A stretch of 64,000 bases of DNA from Bacteroidales bacterium (GTDB taxonomy: Bacteria; Bacteroidota; Bacteroidia; Bacteroidales; WCHB1-69), in assembly GCA_017535665.1 (NCBI GenBank), contig JAFXTS010000017.1, forward strand, positions 1-64,000, written 5' to 3'. The notes below the pieces were generated by a model. The model was not told the origin of the DNA and ran no database searches. It saw nothing but the letters and a program-made list of their open reading frames with translations. Positions 1 through 10,190 of the stretch are shown here, in pieces; positions within the stretch are counted from its first letter, which is position 1, and the number at the start of each line of letters is the position of its first letter. A program made the translations under genes and the position numbers.

Positions 1-1480
1 AAAGCACCTCGCTGGTGCCGCTCGGACTAATGCTGCCGCCTTCACCAGCCGTGGCCGTGATGGTGTAGCTGTCGCGCACGAAGGTCGCCGTCAGGGTATG
101 GTCGGCGGTGATGTTGTCGAAGGTGTATTCGGAAATGGCTCCGCTATACACACCGTCCACCAACACCGAGTCGATATGGTAACAGTCGGCAGGCGCGATG
201 GGCACCGTCAGGCTCTCGCCGTAGGTCACGTTGGTGGTACCCGCCGGAGAAACGCTACCGCCCTCGCCAGCTGTCGTGATGACGGTGTAGCTGTACTGGG
301 CGAAGGAAGCCGTAATGGTGTGATTGGCCTGTACGTCGGTGAACGACCAGCTGTTTTGTGCAGCCTGCTGCTCACCGTCAACGGTCAGATAATCTATGTA
401 CCAGCCTTCATCGGGGGTGACGGTGCAGTTCCAACTGTCGCCGCAAAGTACCTCGCTGGGGCCTGCAGGACTAATGCTGCCGCCTTCACCAGCCGTGGCC
501 GTGATGGTGTAGCTGTCGCGCACGAAGGTGGCCGTCAAGGTATGGTCAGCGGTGATGTTGTTGAAGGTGTATTCGGAAATGGCTCCGCTATACACACCGT
601 CCACCAACACCGAATCGATATGGTAACAGTCGGCAGGCGCGATGGTCACCGTCAGGCTCTCGCCGTAGGTCACGTTGGTAGTGCCCGCCGGAGTGACGCT
701 ACCGCCCTCGCTGGCCGCTGCCGTGATGGTGTAACTGTACTGGGCGAAGGTAGCCGTAAGGGTGTGGTTAGTCTGTACATCAGTGAACGACCAGCTGTTT
801 TGTGCAGGTTGTTGCTCGCCATCAACAGTCAGATAGTCAATATACCAGCCCTCATCAGGCGTAATGGTGCAGTTCCAGTTATCGCCGCACAGTACATCTG
901 TCGTGCCGACTGGACTGATGCTGCCGCCTTCGCCGGCCGTGGCTGTGATGGTGTAACTGTCGCGCACGAAGGTCGCCGACAGAGTATGGTCGGCGGTGAT
1001 GTTGTCGAAGGTGAATTCGGGAATGGCTCCGCTAAACACACCATCCACAAACACCGAGTCGATATGGTAGCAGTCGGCAGGCGCGATGGTCACCGTCAGG
1101 CTCTCGCCGTAGGTCACGTTGGTGGTGCCTGCAGGAGAAACGCTACCGCCCTCGCTGGCCGTCGTAGTGACGGTGTAACTGTACTGGGCGAAGGTGACCG
1201 TGAGAGTGTGATGGGTGTGGATTTCAGTAAACGACCAGCTGTCCTGTGCAGGTTGCTGCTCGCCGTCAACAGTCAGATAATCAATATAGTAACCTTCATC
1301 GGGTGTAATGGTGCAGTTCCAGTTGTCGCCGCACAGTACATCTGTCGTGCCGACTGGACTGATGCTTCCACCCTCGCCAGCCGTGGCCGTGATGGTGTAG
1401 CTGTCGCGCACGAAGGTCGCCGATATGGTATGATTTTCAACAATATTACTGAAAAGATAGTCACTGATAGCACCTGAATA
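1..1480 (-). repeat. tandem 444-bp coding repeats, block 1
   Basis: The marker gtcgcgcacgaagg starts at 71, 515, 959 and 1403, an exact 444-bp period. Each period encodes two alternating 74-residue modules. Module A contains LCGDxWNC and YIDYLTVDGEQQ; module B contains YGESLTV and YHIDSVxVDG. Copies differ by scattered substitutions only. The array continues past the left edge. Confidence 0.92.
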
Positions 1481-4400
1481 AACGCCATCAACAAAGACGG
1501 AATCAACATGGTAACAGTCATCAGGTGTGATAGTTACAAAGACATCACTCGTACAAAATACCATCGTGTCGGAGGGTGAGATGGTGCCATTATCCTGAAC
1601 GAAGGACTCAATATAGAAGATATCATCAGAAATAAACGCCTCCACCACATAATCCATTCTTACATTATCAATGACATAGAACTCCACAGGCTCCACCCAC
1701 TCGCCATTTACTCGCAAAGAGTCCATGTGGAAACAGTCGAACAGCGGGAGTTCAACCTCTGCCATCTCACCACAAATTGCACCGAACAAATCTGTTAAAA
1801 CTTCTTCTCCATCAAGATTTACAGCTGAAGAGATACTATACTCTATCTGTTCGAAGACCACATCCAGGGTATGATCTGCCACCACATTGGCGAAGGTGTA
1901 ACTATCTGTGAGTTCATCTATTTCCTCACCATCTATCATGATAGAAGCGATGGCAAAACAGTCATCAGGAACGATGGTTACGGTCAGGCTCTCGCCGTAG
2001 TTCACGTTGGTGGTGCCTGCGGGAGTGACGCTACCGCCCTCGCTGGCCGTTGCGGTTATGGTGTAGCCATACTGGGCGAAGGTGGCCGTGAGGGTGTGGT
2101 TGGCCTGTACGTCGGTGAACGACCAGTTGTCCTGTGCAGCCTGTTGCTCACCATCAACCGTCAGATAATCAATATAGTAACCTTCTTCAGGTGTGATGGT
2201 ACAGCTCCAACTGTCACCGCAAAGCACCTCGCTGGTACCGTCAGGAGTGATGCTGCCTCCCGTTCCGGCCGTGGCCGTGATGGTATAGCTGTCGCGCACG
2301 AAGGTGGCCGACAGGTCATGGTCGGCGGTGATGCCGCTGAAGGTGTATTCGGCGATAGCGCCGCTATACACGCCATCCACAAACACCGAGTCGGTATGGT
2401 AGCACTCGTCCGGCGTGATGGTCACCGTCAGGTTCTCGCCATAGGTCGCGGTGGTAGTGCCCACAGGAGAAACGCTGCCGCCCGTGCCAGCCGCAGTGGT
2501 AATGGTGTAGCTGTACTGGGCGAAGGTGGCCGTAAGGGTATGGTTGGCCTGAATGCCCGTGAACGACCAACTGCCCTGCGCGGACTGCTGTTCGCCGTCA
2601 ACAGTCAGATAGTCGATATACCAGCCTTCATCGGGCGTGATGGTGCAGATCCAGTTGTCGCCACAAAGCACATCACTGGTGCCGCTCGGACTGATACTGC
2701 CGCCCTCGCTGGCCGTAGCCGTGATGGTGTAGCTGTCGCGCACGAAGGTCGCCGACAGCGTATGGTCGGCGGTGATGCTGCTAAAGGTGTATTCGGCGAT
2801 AGCGCCGCTAAACACGCCGTCCACCCACACCGAGTCGGTGTGGTAGCACTCGTCCGGCGTGATGATCACCGTCAGGCTCTCGCCGTAGGTCATGGTGGTA
2901 GTGCCGGCAGGAGAAACGCTACCGCCCGTGCCAGCCGTGGTGGTGACGGTGTAGTTGTACTGGGCGAAGGTGGCTGTGAGGGTATGGTTGGCCTGCACGT
3001 CGGTGAACGACCAGCTGTTTTGTGCAGCCTGTTGCTCACCGTCAACAGTCAGATAATCAATGTACCAGCCCTCATCAGGCGTAATGGTGCAGTTCCAACT
3101 GTCGCCGCAAAGTACCTCGCTGGTGCCGGCAGGCGTAATGCTACCGCCCTCGCTGGCCGTAACAACAATGTTATACTGCTTCTGCAAGAACGTGGCATCC
3201 ATCACATAATCCAATAAAATATTATGCAAAGAATAGTTAGCCGCGGAATCACCCACACTACTATAGGATGCCGACTCACCATTCACCACAAGATGGTCAA
3301 TAGAATAACAAGGATAAGCCAACGTTAAGGTGGTATCGGAACCGCAATTCACACTCATCACCTCCTGAGCCATCAACAGGGTTCCATCGTAATAGTTTAC
3401 CACGATCTGTTTATCCGCCACTTGCTGATAGTTAATCACAAGATCCTGATCAGACTGCACATTGGAGATGACATACGTAGCGGTATCGGGCAACCAGCTC
3501 ACGCCATTCGGATGATAGGTCAGAGCGGTCGTGATATCCACACCATTCAACAGCACTTGTTCGATGCGTTCACATGCAGAAGGAAGGATGGAGAAGATTA
3601 AATCACCATCACAATCCACACCTCCCTGTGAAAGCGTCACTTGGCCATCGCCATTATTAGTAAGATTCAACTGGTAATGCAATCCTCTGAATTTCACATA
3701 AATATTTAAATCTTCACGAATATCAGAGACCTCAAAAGTGGCAATTTGTCCATTGAAAGTAAGCTCAGAGTCAGGCAGATGCACACCGTTCACAAAGACA
3801 GAATCCACTGCATAACAGTCGATAGGTTCAACCGTAAAGGTCATGGTAGAACCGCAGACCGGGAAGGCACCCATCGGACTGATCGTACCGCCAGGGGTTG
3901 TCTGAGCCGTCATCAGATAATCCAATTGATTGAAATTCACTGATATAGTATGATTTTCAACAATATCATTCAGAGTCAATACCTTACTATCGCCATCCGT
4001 CTGCAACCATTCATTACGGATAACGCCATCCACGCGCACGCTACCTACGGCATAGCAATCATCAGGAGTAATCGTGATGGAGAAGTCGGAGCCGCAGTCG
4101 AGTACATTCTCCCCGAGGGAGGTCACCGTGCCATGAGCATTGAGGGCTGTCACCGTTACGGTATCTTGTGCCATTGCGAAAGTGGCGGTCAGACTACTAT
4201 CACCGCGGATATTGCTGAACGTATAGACATCACCAGCGGGGTTGAAGCCCGTCCACTCTACTCCATTCACCTGCACAGATTGGATGATATGGCAGGGAGC
4301 CGGGGTAATGGTCACGGGTAAGGTCTCTCCACAAGTCACAGCGGTATCGGCGTTGGGCTGGAGGCTACCGCCATCGCCTACTACGTTAAGGGCGATCTGC

Positions 4401-7400
4401 TTGATTAAGGATTCAAACACCACTTCAATTGTCTGACTCTCCTCAACATTCTCAAAAGTATAAGAATCGCTGATTTCCACTGGAGTTCCATTCACCCGTA
4501 TTTCTGCAATATAGTGACAATCATCTGGCGAAATCGCGAAGGTCTGGCTATCGCCGCAGAGAAGTTGCACTGCACCTGTCGGCATGATTGTGCCACCCTC
4601 ACCTGCTGATGCCGTGATCGTTTCACTATTGCGGGCAAACGTAGCCGAGATTTCGTGCGGGGTGGTCACATGGTTAAAGGTATAATGGTCGATATTTCCA
4701 TAATACATTCCATCAACAAACACAGAATCAATATGATAACAAGCATCAGCAGTAATGTCGAACGACTGCTGTTCACCCCAAGGCACCCACACATCCGTAG
4801 CAGGTGTGATGGAACCACCAGAACCCGCATTGACGGTAATTTCATAGTTGTACCGCGTGAAAACCGGCTCAATGGTGTGATATTCATTCACATTGACAAA
4901 AGTGTAACTGTTGGCGGCAGCATTCGTCACGCCGTCAATCAGGAGTCCAGAAACATAGTAACCTTGTGCTGGTGTAATGGTATAGGTAAGAGGATCGCCG
5001 CACAACAGCCACGTGGTATCAGCGGGCACAATGGAACCGCCATCTGCCTGAACGGCTACCACATAGAACGGATCTCTCGCGAAAACCACCCTGAGGGTAC
5101 TATCCCCTGTGATATCATTAAACGAGTACTGAGACGGACTTCCCACATACACATCATTCACAAATACCGAATCAATATGGTAGCAAGCGGCCGGATGGAT
5201 GCGCACCACAGTATCGGTACCGTATGGGAGTGTAGCCGACTCGGGTTCTACACTTCCCTCCCCGCTTATCACCTCACATTGGAGTTGATACATATATTGA
5301 GCCACTACCGCAGAAATGGTATGATCGGCATGGATATTCAACAAATCATAATGGTCATCGGCGGGCAACTGAACGCCATCTACCACAATATTCTGCATAT
5401 AATAACCCTCTGCTGGGGTGAAAGTATAAGTGGCATTCTCTCCACATACATAGTCGTCAGTCAGACTAACAGAAGCAATCTCACAATTGGCAACAGATTG
5501 TACTTCAATATGATATCTGTTCTTTATAATTTCTATTTGTAAAAGAATGTTTTGATGAATAGGGTTGAAAGAATAGGCATCCAAGGCAACCGTATCGGTG
5601 CCATTATACCTCACTCTCTCCACGCTATAGCAATCGTCGGGACAGAGGGCGGAGAGCAGCGTATCGGTGCCACAGAGCACTTCAGTAGATTCATCCTCCA
5701 CCACAACGCCATTTTCTATTACCTGACGCTGCACCCTATAAGTTTCAACTACAAATTGGGCCTGAAGAGTAAAGTCGCTTCTGATATCGTTAAGTTTCAG
5801 CACAATGTGCTGGTCAATAGTATCCAACAAGTGGTTCACACATTGCCCATCCAACCATACTGAATCTAAAAGAGCACAATCGTCAGGGACAAATTCATAC
5901 TTAAAATTATCACCACAAGCAAGATGCAATGAATTTCCTATAATCGTTCCTCCTCCATTGCTCACCAATGTGGCCTCATATTCTATACCTTCAAAAATGA
6001 ACTCCAATTTATAATCAGAGTGTATATCATTGATAATCAACAATGTATCATTATCTATATCCCAATCCACACCATAATTGACGATACGCGCCAATCGGTT
6101 GCAGTCATCGGGATGGATGGCGATAGCGATGGTATCGCCGCAATTGACGCGAGTTCCCGAATGCCAATCCACCGTGCCCGATCCTGTCACACTCGACAGT
6201 ACCGAATACTGGAGGGTGGTGCAGTAAACCGAGAAATTGCAATCATCGGTCAGAGCATCAAATGAGAAAAACAGCGTATCACCACTCCATACCATATTCC
6301 CAACATTTTGGAAATCAGCCGCTGCCATAACAGTTCCATTCACAACAACGGAATCCAGCACCTGACAATCCGTGATCACCGAATAGCAAGTGAACGGTTG
6401 TCCGCAGGCAAGCATCGTATCAGCGACAGAAACGGGCACAGCACCTGAGGCCACAAAATGTACCGAGTCAATAGAGAAATGCGCAGACACGTATGCATCT
6501 GTCTGCAAATCTTGAATGACATAATAGTACACATTGTGATCGAATGAAAGCTGTGATGGGAGATACCACACACCATTTACGAAGGCAGAATCCAAATGGT
6601 AGCAGTTATCGGGGATGAATTCCACGGTAAAGTTCTCACCGCAACCCACCGCACCAGCAGGATAGGTGAGCGAACCATGCTGCGGTACCGTTTCCACTAT
6701 GGAGAATGTGATGCGTTCGAACTTGGCAATCAGTTCCACAGGACCATCCAAGGAAGCGACAGAGATGGTTGTCGCACCATACTCATCCAAAGAATAATCT
6801 GTTAGGGTTTCTCCATTATAGGAAATCTGAGAGATGACATAGCAATCATCCGGAGTGATGGTGAACGTAAGGGCATCGCCACACTGGGCCTCTCCCGACA
6901 CCACCTCGCCCGTAATCTGTCCATCACCTTCTGCAATGGTTGTAATGGGATAAGTGATGGGAGCAAAATGCGCATCAACAGTATGGTTATCTGTAATATT
7001 CGAGAAGGTATAAAGCAAGGAATCGCCTGTTTGTGCGCTGGCATTAGGACGATGCAACATCAAATCGGTGCTTACCACGCCGTCAATCCAAACTGTATCC
7101 ACATAATAGCAAGCATCCGGAACAATCGTCATCTGCATTTCACCATCGCATAGTACGATGCTGTCGCCAGAAGGCACCACACGGCCATGTGCTCCAGCCT
7201 GAAGCGATATCTGATAGGGAATCGTCTCAAATTCAGCAAGCAACAAATGATCGGCACGAACATCGGAGAAGGTGTAGGTAGCCACATCATTCACCTCCAC
7301 GAGTTGGTCAGTAACCTCCACCCCATCAACCCAGACACCACGGATTCGGTTACACACTATCGGCACAACAGATACGGACAGATTGCCTGAACACTGAACA

Positions 7401-9703
7401 TGCGAAACACCTGACGGGATGAAGGATCCATTGCCCACCACCTGCTTAGAGATATCATACGTGAGCGTAGCAAAAAACACCTGCACGGTATGGGCTGCTG
7501 TTATATCGGTCAATGAGAAAAGGAGCGTATCGCCGAAGCCAGCCTGCTGACAAGGACGGTGTTCTACGGATTCGGTAACATCCTCATCATCAATCAATAA
7601 CATAGAGACATACGAACACTCATCGGGAACAGCTGCGAAGGAGAGATCGGTGCCACAAAGCACTTGCTGGCTACCTTGATGTGAGATGGAACCCGAACCA
7701 GAGGTCGTAACAGCCACTGTGTACGCCTTTTGGATGAAAGTAGCAGATACCGTATGTGTCGCCCTACAATCAGGAACAATGGCCCTCATGCTGTCAGGTG
7801 ACACATAGTGCAGATACTCATCATGTTGCACACCATCCAAATAGAAGTGACCTATGCTATAGCACGGGTCGGCCTTCAGACCGAAGACGGCATTGCCGCT
7901 GCACACCACTGGTGGAGGTAACGTGATGGTCCCATGATCAACAGGTTCTGCTGACATGGTATAAGATACTTCACCGAAATAAACATCCAACTGATGATTC
8001 CCGACAAGATGATTGATTTCCAGAGGATTATTCAGCTGAATCAAATCCCCATCCAACTGCAAGGAGTCGAGCTGGCGGCAGAATGAAGGAGTAAAGGTGA
8101 AAGAAGTGGTGGCAAAATAACTGGAATCCACTGCCGACATGGGCGTCACCGTTCCAAAGCCGTGTTTCACTACCGTGACGGAATAGGTCAGCACCTCGAA
8201 ATCGGCATTCAGGGTAGTATTTTGTAAAACATTCGTCAGCTGATACGGATTTTGCGCACCGACTGAAACACCATTAACTTGTACGTCAGACAATTGATAG
8301 CCTTCATTCGGCAAGAAGCTGAATTCAAGGATATCATCATAATGAACGCGGCGGGTAGTTTCGTTGATGGAATCGCCGCCCGTAACGGTAAGCGTACCCC
8401 CCACTGAGTGGGAGAAGGTGACCTCATACTGCTCGCGCACAAACACTGCGGATATCGTATGAGGAGCCGACACATTGTAGAAAGTATAGGTCCAGCCAGA
8501 GGGATTAACTCCCGATGCAGGAGTACCATCAACATACACAGTATCAATCAAATATCCCTGATTAGGTGTAATGGTGAAAGATTGGTTGGTCAGACCGGCT
8601 ACACCCACTTCACCCGACGGGGAGATGGTTCCTCCTACTCCAGCCGAAGCCGTAATCACATAGTCATCCACCGCAAAAGTAACTCTTATCGTATGATTGT
8701 CCACCACATTGGTGAAGGTGTAAGAAGAGATGGAACCACCATGCCAATAGTTATCCACCACCACATCCTCCACATGATAGCCAGGGTCGCCAGTAAAGAA
8801 GAAAGTGGTGTCGTGGCCCCAAGGCACAATCACCTGCGAGAAGGGACCACCATCAGGGGTGACACTGCCGTGTTGACCGACAGTAACAAAAATGGAGTAC
8901 TGTATTCCGATGAAAGTCACGGAAAAAGTGTGATCCCCCAGCACAGGTGAAATCAAGTAGCTGAAGGAGGTCTGGAAGGCAGCTGCTGACAGTTCCTGAC
9001 CGTCGAGCATGACCGACTGGATGTAATAACCCGGGTCGGCTGTCACCGTCAGGAGGTAATCATCGCCTTCAGACACCGATGCACTCGGCGTTACGGTGCC
9101 GCCAGCATTGGCACTTACATAAATCGTATGCTCCAAGCCAATGGTGTTCGGACGAATGAGAATGTCATCAATAAACATACCCAAATAGGTGCCATCCGGA
9201 CAATAATGAATGATCACATACTGCGCATCAGCTGGCAAATTAACTGAGAGACTCTGCCACGAGTCCGAATCGGCATACAAGGTATCTGTCCACCATGTGA
9301 AATCTGCCGGAGAGCTATAACTGGCAGCAGAGGTATAACCTATACGAAAAGGTTCGGCCTGCCAATCCCCTATACCCGTGCAATACTTGAAACGCAACTG
9401 CACAGAATCGGCAGTGGCATTAGTAAAACGAGGGGAGATCAGATATTGGTTATACCCACCACTCATCTGCGCATACGTACAAAAAGACCATGAGTTAGGC
9501 GTACTATATACCGAAGCCCCATAATCAGCAGGCACAACCCCCGTCAACTGGAGGGTAAGACTGGTGGGAGACTCTATCACCGACTGCCAACCTTCGGTCA
9601 ACGTATTGGCGCCATCGAAATTATAGGCATACGGCAACGACACCTGCGCAAGGGCAAGCCCCTGTATCCAAAACAACAATAACAGGAAGTATATTTTCTT
9701 CAT
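1..9703 (-). CDS. giant secreted repeat protein, InlB-B-like/Flg_new_2 repeats (3' end outside window)
   Basis: The reading frame is open from an ATG at 9703 to the left edge, more than 3230 codons; I translated several stretches (9703 to about 7920, around 5500, 3180 to 1620, and 530 to 60) and found no stop. Residues 1-19 are a signal peptide (MKKIYFLLLLFWIQGLALA). Residues 20 to about 185 look like a choice-of-anchor-J/MAM-type beta domain (LPYAYNFDGA, YLISPRF). About 40 repeats of roughly 74 residues follow, with the signature Y-T-[IV]-x-x-x-A-G-x-G-G-[ST]-[IV]-[ST]-P, then G-Y-x-I-D-x-[LV]-x-[VI]-D-G and H-T-[IL]-x-A-x-F. This resembles the divergent InlB B-repeat family. The N-terminal copies are degenerate; those at 1-3180 are nearly identical. 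The likely role is a surface adhesin or stalk. Export by T9SS is inferred from sprA in the window and would need a C-terminal sorting domain beyond the edge. The gene lies 28 bp after coaD on the same strand. Confidence 0.9.
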   Translation of the reverse strand, partial: MKKIYFLLLLFWIQGLALAQVSLPYAYNFDGANTLTEGWQSVIESPTSLTLQLTGVVPADYGASVYSTPNSWSFCTYAQMSGGYNQYLISPRFTNATADSVQLRFKYCTGIGDWQAEPFRIGYTSAASYSSPADFTWWTDTLYADSDSWQSLSVNLPADAQYVIIHYCPDGTYLGMFIDDILIRPNTIGLEHTIYVSANAGGTVTPSASVSEGDDYLLTVTADPGYYIQSVMLDGQELSAAAFQTSFSYLISPVLGDHTFSVTFIGIQYSIFVTVGQHGSVTPDGGPFSQVIVPWGHDTTFFFTGDPGYHVEDVVVDNYWHGGSISSYTFTNVVDNHTIRVTFAVDDYVITASAGVGGTISPSGEVGVAGLTNQSFTITPNQGYLIDTVYVDGTPASGVNPSGWTYTFYNVSAPHTISAVFVREQYEVTFSHSVGGTLTVTGGDSINETTRRVHYDDILEFSFLPNEGYQLSDVQVNGVSVGAQNPYQLTNVLQNTTLNADFEVLTYSVTVVKHGFGTVTPMSAVDSSYFATTSFTFTPSFCRQLDSLQLDGDLIQLNNPLEINHLVGNHQLDVYFGEVSYTMSAEPVDHGTITLPPPVVCSGNAVFGLKADPCYSIGHFYLDGVQHDEYLHYVSPDSMRAIVPDCRATHTVSATFIQKAYTVAVTTSGSGSISHQGSQQVLCGTDLSFAAVPDECSYVSMLLIDDEDVTESVEHRPCQQAGFGDTLLFSLTDITAAHTVQVFFATLTYDISKQVVGNGSFIPSGVSHVQCSGNLSVSVVPIVCNRIRGVWVDGVEVTDQLVEVNDVATYTFSDVRADHLLLAEFETIPYQISLQAGAHGRVVPSGDSIVLCDGEMQMTIVPDACYYVDTVWIDGVVSTDLMLHRPNASAQTGDSLLYTFSNITDNHTVDAHFAPITYPITTIAEGDGQITGEVVSGEAQCGDALTFTITPDDCYVISQISYNGETLTDYSLDEYGATTISVASLDGPVELIAKFERITFSIVETVPQHGSLTYPAGAVGCGENFTVEFIPDNCYHLDSAFVNGVWYLPSQLSFDHNVYYYVIQDLQTDAYVSAHFSIDSVHFVASGAVPVSVADTMLACGQPFTCYSVITDCQVLDSVVVNGTVMAAADFQNVGNMVWSGDTLFFSFDALTDDCNFSVYCTTLQYSVLSSVTGSGTVDWHSGTRVNCGDTIAIAIHPDDCNRLARIVNYGVDWDIDNDTLLIINDIHSDYKLEFIFEGIEYEATLVSNGGGTIIGNSLHLACGDNFKYEFVPDDCALLDSVWLDGQCVNHLLDTIDQHIVLKLNDIRSDFTLQAQFVVETYRVQRQVIENGVVVEDESTEVLCGTDTLLSALCPDDCYSVERVRYNGTDTVALDAYSFNPIHQNILLQIEIIKNRYHIEVQSVANCEIASVSLTDDYVCGENATYTFTPAEGYYMQNIVVDGVQLPADDHYDLLNIHADHTISAVVAQYMYQLQCEVISGEGSVEPESATLPYGTDTVVRIHPAACYHIDSVFVNDVYVGSPSQYSFNDITGDSTLRVVFARDPFYVVAVQADGGSIVPADTTWLLCGDPLTYTITPAQGYYVSGLLIDGVTNAAANSYTFVNVNEYHTIEPVFTRYNYEITVNAGSGGSITPATDVWVPWGEQQSFDITADACYHIDSVFVDGMYYGNIDHYTFNHVTTPHEISATFARNSETITASAGEGGTIMPTGAVQLLCGDSQTFAISPDDCHYIAEIRVNGTPVEISDSYTFENVEESQTIEVVFESLIKQIALNVVGDGGSLQPNADTAVTCGETLPVTITPAPCHIIQSVQVNGVEWTGFNPAGDVYTFSNIRGDSSLTATFAMAQDTVTVTALNAHGTVTSLGENVLDCGSDFSITITPDDCYAVGSVRVDGVIRNEWLQTDGDSKVLTLNDIVENHTISVNFNQLDYLMTAQTTPGGTISPMGAFPVCGSTMTFTVEPIDCYAVDSVFVNGVHLPDSELTFNGQIATFEVSDIREDLNIYVKFRGLHYQLNLTNNGDGQVTLSQGGVDCDGDLIFSILPSACERIEQVLLNGVDITTALTYHPNGVSWLPDTATYVISNVQSDQDLVINYQQVADKQIVVNYYDGTLLMAQEVMSVNCGSDTTLTLAYPCYSIDHLVVNGESASYSSVGDSAANYSLHNILLDYVMDATFLQKQYNIVVTASEGGSITPAGTSEVLCGDSWNCTITPDEGWYIDYLTVDGEQQAAQNSWSFTDVQANHTLTATFAQYNYTVTTTAGTGGSVSPAGTTTMTYGESLTVIITPDECYHTDSVWVDGVFSGAIAEYTFSSITADHTLSATFVRDSYTITATASEGGSISPSGTSDVLCGDNWICTITPDEGWYIDYLTVDGEQQSAQGSWSFTGIQANHTLTATFAQYSYTITTAAGTGGSVSPVGTTTATYGENLTVTITPDECYHTDSVFVDGVYSGAIAEYTFSGITADHDLSATFVRDSYTITATAGTGGSITPDGTSEVLCGDSWSCTITPEEGYYIDYLTVDGEQQAAQDNWSFTDVQANHTLTATFAQYGYTITATASEGGSVTPAGTTNVNYGESLTVTIVPDDCFAIASIMIDGEEIDELTDSYTFANVVADHTLDVVFEQIEYSISSAVNLDGEEVLTDLFGAICGEMAEVELPLFDCFHMDSLRVNGEWVEPVEFYVIDNVRMDYVVEAFISDDIFYIESFVQDNGTISPSDTMVFCTSDVFVTITPDDCYHVDSVFVDGVYSGAISDYLFSNIVENHTISATFVRDSYTITATAGEGGSISPVGTTDVLCGDNWNCTITPDEGYYIDYLTVDGEQQPAQDSWSFTEIHTHHTLTVTFAQYSYTVTTTASEGGSVSPAGTTNVTYGESLTVTIAPADCYHIDSVFVDGVFSGAIPEFTFDNITADHTLSATFVRDSYTITATAGEGGSISPVGTTDVLCGDNWNCTITPDEGWYIDYLTVDGEQQPAQNSWSFTDVQTNHTLTATFAQYSYTITAAASEGGSVTPAGTTNVTYGESLTVTIAPADCYHIDSVLVDGVYSGAISEYTFNNITADHTLTATFVRDSYTITATAGEGGSISPAGPSEVLCGDSWNCTVTPDEGWYIDYLTVDGEQQAAQNSWSFTDVQANHTITASFAQYSYTVITTAGEGGSVSPAGTTNVTYGESLTVPIAPADCYHIDSVLVDGVYSGAISEYTFDNITADHTLTATFVRDSYTITATAGEGGSISPSGTSEVL
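1990..3175 (-). repeat. tandem 444-bp coding repeats, block 2
   Basis: The same A/B module pair recurs here, with the marker starting at 2291 and 2735. The distance from 1403 to 2291 is 888 bp, exactly two periods, so the register is preserved across the divergent unit at about 1480-1990. Module B in this block reads ECYHTDSV where block 1 reads DCYHIDSV. Confidence 0.9.
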
Positions 9704-9731
9704 AACCAATGGGTTTACAAAATAAATCTTT

Positions 9732-10190
9732 TTACTTGAGTTTCACTCCTTTAGGAAGAAACTGCGAGCAATCTCCTCCATGACGGAAAACATCACGCAC
9801 GACGGATGAGGAGATGCAGGAATATTCGGGGAGGGTGGGGATGAAAAGGGTCTGCAATTCAGGCCACAATTTCCGATTCGCCTCCGCCATATCTTTTTCA
9901 TATTGGAAATCGATGACATTGCGCAAACCACGCACCAAAAATTTGGCATTCAGGGTTTTGCACAAGTCAACTGTAAGTCCGTTATAATCAATTATTTCAA
10001 TATTATCAAAAGAAGATAAAACTTGCTGAAGCCACTGTTTCCGTTGCTCTACCGGGAAGCATCCGGGCTTGTCGGCATTCACCCCGATGGCCACATAGAT
10101 TTTGTCAAATAGCGGTGCAACCGCCTCAATGACGGAGAGATGCCCCAACGTGACGGGGTCGAAAGAGCCGGGGAAAACTGCTATCTTCAT
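9732..10190 (-). CDS. coaD: phosphopantetheine adenylyltransferase
   Basis: This is the penultimate enzyme of coenzyme A synthesis: it transfers AMP from ATP to 4'-phosphopantetheine in the cytoplasm. At 152 aa it has the usual family length. Visible motifs are FPGSFDPVTLGH at residues 6-17, which carries the TxGH nucleotidyltransferase signature, then LVRGLRN, and the C-terminal SSSVVRD. The start codon overlaps the glycogen synthase stop in a TCAT/ATGA arrangement, so translation is probably coupled. All recognisable family residues are present. Confidence 0.97.
   Translation of the reverse strand: MKIAVFPGSFDPVTLGHLSVIEAVAPLFDKIYVAIGVNADKPGCFPVEQRKQWLQQVLSSFDNIEIIDYNGLTVDLCKTLNAKFLVRGLRNVIDFQYEKDMAEANRKLWPELQTLFIPTLPEYSCISSSVVRDVFRHGGDCSQFLPKGVKLK

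Noticed and set aside
1..3180. CRISPR-like array
   Set aside because: Regular spacing of direct repeats is explained by 444-bp coding units in one open frame; there are no short repeats with unique spacers and no cas genes.
98..3217. Long plus-strand open frames (98-1477, 1871-3217) opposite the repeat array
   Set aside because: They are codon-aligned antisense of the giant gene. The repetitive template keeps them open; they have no signal, promoter or family match, and the minus frame has a signal peptide and clear repeat domains.
3746..8950. Further plus-strand frames across the N-terminal half of the giant gene
   Set aside because: Short, low-complexity and antisense to a coherent repeat protein. 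No start context or family signature.
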